Of a stretch of DNA of 64,000 bases, positions 61,125 through 64,000 are shown one piece after another (position 1 is the first letter of the stretch; each line of letters starts with the position of its first letter). A model generated the notes under the pieces. It did no database searches. It had not been told where the DNA came from and saw nothing but the letters and a program-made list of their open reading frames with translations. The DNA lies in contig CAYYLD010000001.1 in the NCBI GenBank assembly GCA_964472495.1, forward strand, positions 1-64,000, in the 5' to 3' direction. The stretch is from CAYXST01 sp964472495. GTDB taxonomy: Bacteria; Patescibacteriota; Minisyncoccia; Portnoybacterales; UBA2143. The position numbers were made by a program, and so were the translations under genes.

Positions 61125-61158
61125 AACAATGAGGAGTTTATTGACCCTCCTCATTGTT
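61125..61158 (-). promoter_or_regulatory. Stable hairpin in the ftsA-ftsZ gap (ftsZ leader)
   Basis: AACAATGAGGAG (61125-61136) pairs perfectly with CTCCTCATTGTT (61147-61158), 10-nt loop. No T-run on the minus strand, so it is likely an mRNA structure in the ftsZ leader, not a terminator. Confidence 0.55.
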
Positions 61159-61228
61159 CTCAACGGCCCTAAAATGTTTCTCCTTAAATTAGCACAACTA
61201 TTTTAATAAGGCAAGCTTTTTAAGTCAA

Positions 61229-61263
61229 GGGTATAATTTCGAGAGAGCTCCTTGAAATTATGC
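61229..61263. repeat. Palindrome at the end of ftsA
   Basis: GGTATAATTTCGA and TTGAAATTATGCC pair with two mismatches. The ftsA stop (complement of 61264-61266) abuts it. Confidence 0.5.
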
Positions 61264-62511
61264 CTAAGGTAAAAAACCTCGGAACCATCCTTTAATTTTG
61301 TTAATTGTTGGAGCAACTGGAAATCGCCCTAAAGGAATAGTCCGCAGACGGCCACTTTTAAGTTGTTCATCTATACTCCAAAAAATTAAACCGACGGCTG
61401 TGGCAAAAGCTGGGTCATCAACTTCCTCTACAATACCTTCTAATTCTAAGGGAAAACCCACTTGGGCTGGCAACTTCAATCCTTCTTTGGCCAAATCGAC
61501 CAAGCCGGGTATTTTTGCCCCACCGCCCAAAAGAACAACGCCGGCCGGCAGCAATCCCTGTCGGTCAATCCGCTTCAGCTCTTTGTTGACCAGCTCAAAA
61601 ATTTCACTTAAGCGAGCCTCGATTATTTCGGCCACCTGAATTCGAGGGACAACTCCTTTTTCCTGGTTAGCTAACTTAGATAAACTAATTGTATCTTTCT
61701 TGCTAATTTCCGAGATTAGGGCTGTGCCATATTCTAATTTAACCCTTTCAGCTAAATCAATGTCGCTCCTTAAGCCGATAGCAATGTCGTTAGTAATATG
61801 AGAAGAACCGATTGGTAAAACACAACTATGAATGATATCGCCTTCTTCAAACACTGTCAAGCTGGCTGTACCGCCGCCCAGATCCAGAGCCAAAACGCCC
61901 AACTCTTTCTGGCGCTTAGTTAAAGCAGCCCGCGAGGCGGCCAAAGGGGCCAAAACTAAACCCTCTATTTCCAAACCAGCTTCGGAAATACATTTGGTCA
62001 AATTCTTGATAAAGGGAGTCGCCCCCTCAATAATCAAAGTATCTACCTCTAATCTGACGCCGTTCATACCGACCGGGTCTTTAATGCCGATTTGGTCGTC
62101 AACCGAAAAAGAACGGGGGATAATATGAAGAATTTCCCGATTAGGTGAAATAGAGATGGCTGAAGCGGCATTGATGGCCCGTTCAACATCTTCTCGCGAA
62201 ATCTCGCCATCAGCCCGAGAAACGGCCACTACGCCTTTACTGGTTCGAGAAGTAATATGATTACCGCTCAAACTGACATAGGCCCGTTCAATGGAAACCC
62301 CACTATTCCGCTCGGCCTCCTGGACTGATTGACTGATATTCTTGACTGCTTCTTCAATATCAACGACCACTCCTCGCCGCAAACCAAAAGAAGGTACCTG
62401 ACTAACGCCAATAATCTGAGGCTTGGTCTGGTCAGCCCTTATTTTAGCGACAACTGTTCGAACAAAGCAACTACCGACATCTAAACCAACAATGATAGTT
62501 TCTTTAGCCAT
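61264..62511 (-). CDS. ftsA: Cell division protein FtsA
   Basis: 415-aa actin-like protein that tethers FtsZ to the membrane. IVGLDVGSCFVRTVVAKI, the SHS2/1C subdomain, ALDLGGGTASLTVF (phosphate 2) and VLLGGGAKIPGL (adenosine motif). The C-terminal GWFRGFLP looks like the amphipathic membrane helix. Upstream of ftsZ, overlapping ybeY by 8 bp. Confidence 0.96.
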   Translation of the reverse strand: MAKETIIVGLDVGSCFVRTVVAKIRADQTKPQIIGVSQVPSFGLRRGVVVDIEEAVKNISQSVQEAERNSGVSIERAYVSLSGNHITSRTSKGVVAVSRADGEISREDVERAINAASAISISPNREILHIIPRSFSVDDQIGIKDPVGMNGVRLEVDTLIIEGATPFIKNLTKCISEAGLEIEGLVLAPLAASRAALTKRQKELGVLALDLGGGTASLTVFEEGDIIHSCVLPIGSSHITNDIAIGLRSDIDLAERVKLEYGTALISEISKKDTISLSKLANQEKGVVPRIQVAEIIEARLSEIFELVNKELKRIDRQGLLPAGVVLLGGGAKIPGLVDLAKEGLKLPAQVGFPLELEGIVEEVDDPAFATAVGLIFWSIDEQLKSGRLRTIPLGRFPVAPTINKIKGWFRGFLP

Positions 62512-62998
62512 AATTCACTTTTTTTAATATTTTCTCTTCCATTGCCTTCATCTCTTTCGCTTCTTGTTTATTTTGCTCATGGTCATAGCCCAGTAAATGA
62601 AGTATCCCATGGATTAATAAAATGGTCAATTCCTTTTTTAAAGGATGACCTAAGCGCTTGGCCTGTTTCTTGGCTCGGGGATAGCAAATAATAACTTCTC
62701 CCAGCCGCTTAATTTTGTCCGGCGGCTCAACAAATTCAATGTCTCGGCCTTTTCTCAAACGAGGGAAGGCCTTGGCTAAATAGGGTAAAACTGATTTATC
62801 ACCAAAAGCCAGGACATCAGTTGCCCGATTTCTCCCCCGATAGATTTTATTCAACTTTCTCATCCGGCCATCACCAACAATAGCCAAACTGATTTCTGTC
62901 TTATCTTTAACCCCAACAGTTTTCAAAACAACTTCAGCTATTTTTTGAAACAGCTTCTCATCTATCTCATTCTGAGTAAAATTATGAATTTCCAACAT
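62504..62998 (-). CDS. ybeY: Endoribonuclease YbeY
   Basis: 164 aa. The zinc motif HGILHLLGYDHEQ (H3xH5xH) is intact. Trims 16S rRNA and aids ribosome quality control. Overlaps ftsA; follows the partial gene at 62998 by a shared base. Confidence 0.95.
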   Translation of the reverse strand: MLEIHNFTQNEIDEKLFQKIAEVVLKTVGVKDKTEISLAIVGDGRMRKLNKIYRGRNRATDVLAFGDKSVLPYLAKAFPRLRKGRDIEFVEPPDKIKRLGEVIICYPRAKKQAKRLGHPLKKELTILLIHGILHLLGYDHEQNKQEAKEMKAMEEKILKKVNYG

Positions 62999-64000
62999 TA
63001 GTCAATGAATTTAAAAGTGGAAAGGATTTGGTCAAATTCCTCTCTATAACTTTCGGTAATCAATGCAAAAGATATTACTTTTTTATAGACATCATGGTTT
63101 CCTAATGTGAAAGAGGATTTAGTTTTGTCTTCAAAATCTCCAACAATTGCGATAATCGGGTCTTCTCCTCTACTCCAAGCTCCCATACTCCATGTTTTCC
63201 ATTCTGATAGAAATCCAATTGTTTTATTATCATCAATAATCTTCTGATAAGTTATGAGTTCGCTTTTTTCTTCTCCTATAAACATTCTTGGCTCATCGTT
63301 TTTGATGGCTTCTTCAAAAGTTTCTCCCTGGATGTTTAAATTTCTTGACCAGGAATTGTTTGCTATCATGACATTTCCTTCTTTGTCATATATAGCGCCG
63401 ATGGTATAACCCATACCCTTCTTATAATCCCAATCCTTAGGATATTTTACTTCAAATCCATACTCTTCGTTGCGGTAAGTTTGCCAGTCGGCTGTGTCAG
63501 CTTCAATGAATTTAAAAGTGGAAAGGATTAGTTTTATCGTTTTCAACTCTGTTGAATCAGCTTTAAACCCGGGGAAAGGGAAATTTGTATCAACATGTAT
63601 AAATATCTCATGTCCATCGACAATGATTGGCTCCTCTAAAAACTGTATGCAGTAAATATATCCCTCGTCTATTGTATATCTTACTTTGGTACTAATACCA
63701 CCAACAAGGATATCATCATCTACACGAACTCCGCCTCCTAATCCCGTACCCATATCGTAATGAACCCGTATATTCTTTTCGTCTTCGCGTCTTAACCCGA
63801 AATGGATAAAAAAATCTTCAGATACAGGAGAGAAAATAGTATATTTTACATAATCATAATCTTCGTTACCGACTGCGATTGGCATTGATTGGGCATCCGA
63901 AAAAATTTCTTCAGTTTTCCAATCCTCCGGATACTTCAGCTCAAACCCATATTCTTCATTCCGATAAGTCTGCCAGTCGGCTGTTTGGTCAGTTGGTTCT
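62998..64000 (-). CDS. Repeat-domain extracytoplasmic-type protein, 5' end outside the window
   Basis: The frame is open through the window edge (334 codons visible), so the start is missing. It contains two copies of a domain beginning DWQTYRNEEYGFE(L/V)KYP (near 63970 and 63480) and ending LSTFKFI(E/D), i.e. tandem duplication of about 160-residue PsbP-like or lipoprotein-tail modules. An ATG at 63885 is internal to the first copy and is probably not the start. No catalytic motif; likely a secreted or anchored protein. Confidence 0.75.
   Translation of the reverse strand, partial: EPTDQTADWQTYRNEEYGFELKYPEDWKTEEIFSDAQSMPIAVGNEDYDYVKYTIFSPVSEDFFIHFGLRREDEKNIRVHYDMGTGLGGGVRVDDDILVGGISTKVRYTIDEGYIYCIQFLEEPIIVDGHEIFIHVDTNFPFPGFKADSTELKTIKLILSTFKFIEADTADWQTYRNEEYGFEVKYPKDWDYKKGMGYTIGAIYDKEGNVMIANNSWSRNLNIQGETFEEAIKNDEPRMFIGEEKSELITYQKIIDDNKTIGFLSEWKTWSMGAWSRGEDPIIAIVGDFEDKTKSSFTLGNHDVYKKVISFALITESYREEFDQILSTFKFID

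Overview
The window looks like a chromosome segment of a Patescibacteria/CPR bacterium, most likely a Parcubacteria-type lineage. This is an inference from gene content: a compact type IV pilus operon, a ComEC split into two genes, IF-2 without its N-terminal extension, a shortened valyl-tRNA synthetase, VirB2/TrbC-like mini-pilins, VanW, PrsW, DUF4446, an anaerobic NrdD/NrdG ribonucleotide reductase, and many tRNA genes packed directly against protein genes. No rRNA, CRISPR array, transposase or integrase was seen.

Layout. 0-9.7 kb (minus): pil operon, read pilM-pilN-pilO-small membrane protein-pilB-pilin-response regulator-pilT-pilC-two twin pilins-pilD, with a probable promoter before pilM. 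9.7-24.4 kb: comF, three tRNAs, recG, a glycosyltransferase, tRNA-Glu, tsaD, an RmlD-like reductase, valS, PrsW, Hsp20, VanW, a PAP2-type lipid phosphatase and tRNA-Leu. 24.4-26.1 kb: a two-gene unit of unknown function behind a consensus promoter. 26.1-32.8 kb (minus): MBL hydrolase, membrane protein, gyrA, methyltransferase, solute-binding lipoprotein and three VirB2-like proteins. 32.8-46.4 kb: S1 protein, ftsH, a small membrane ORF, serpin, rluD, rplS, an APH-family kinase, NADAR, a MazG-like protein, DUF4446, infB, rbfA, a 3D-domain protein, HtrA, an M50 protease, rpmB and twelve tRNAs. 46.455-52.094 kb: an island bounded by perfect 127-bp inverted repeats. 52.1-53.3 kb: four small genes, three of them zinc ribbons. 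53.5-64 kb (minus): adenylate-kinase-like protein, comEC in two pieces, nrdG, nrdD, ftsZ, ftsA, ybeY and a partial repeat-domain protein.

How the genes fit together: the pilus, ComEC and ComF are the parts expected for DNA uptake; FtsA/FtsZ, GyrA, RecG and the translation genes are core functions; NrdD/NrdG points to anaerobic life.

Two signals stand out. (1) The 5.64-kb island begins at the last base of tRNA-Pro(GGG) and ends with an exact inverted copy of the same 127 bp. It carries a soluble PAS histidine kinase, a CheY-like regulator, a secreted dockerin protein and a membrane-anchored cohesin protein, with no recombinase. (2) A modular family of nested palindromic elements sits in frame inside pilD, comF (twice), recG, tsaD, valS and rluD, at the ends of several other genes, and between genes. 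This resembles the Rickettsia palindromic elements in behaviour, but in a different sequence family.
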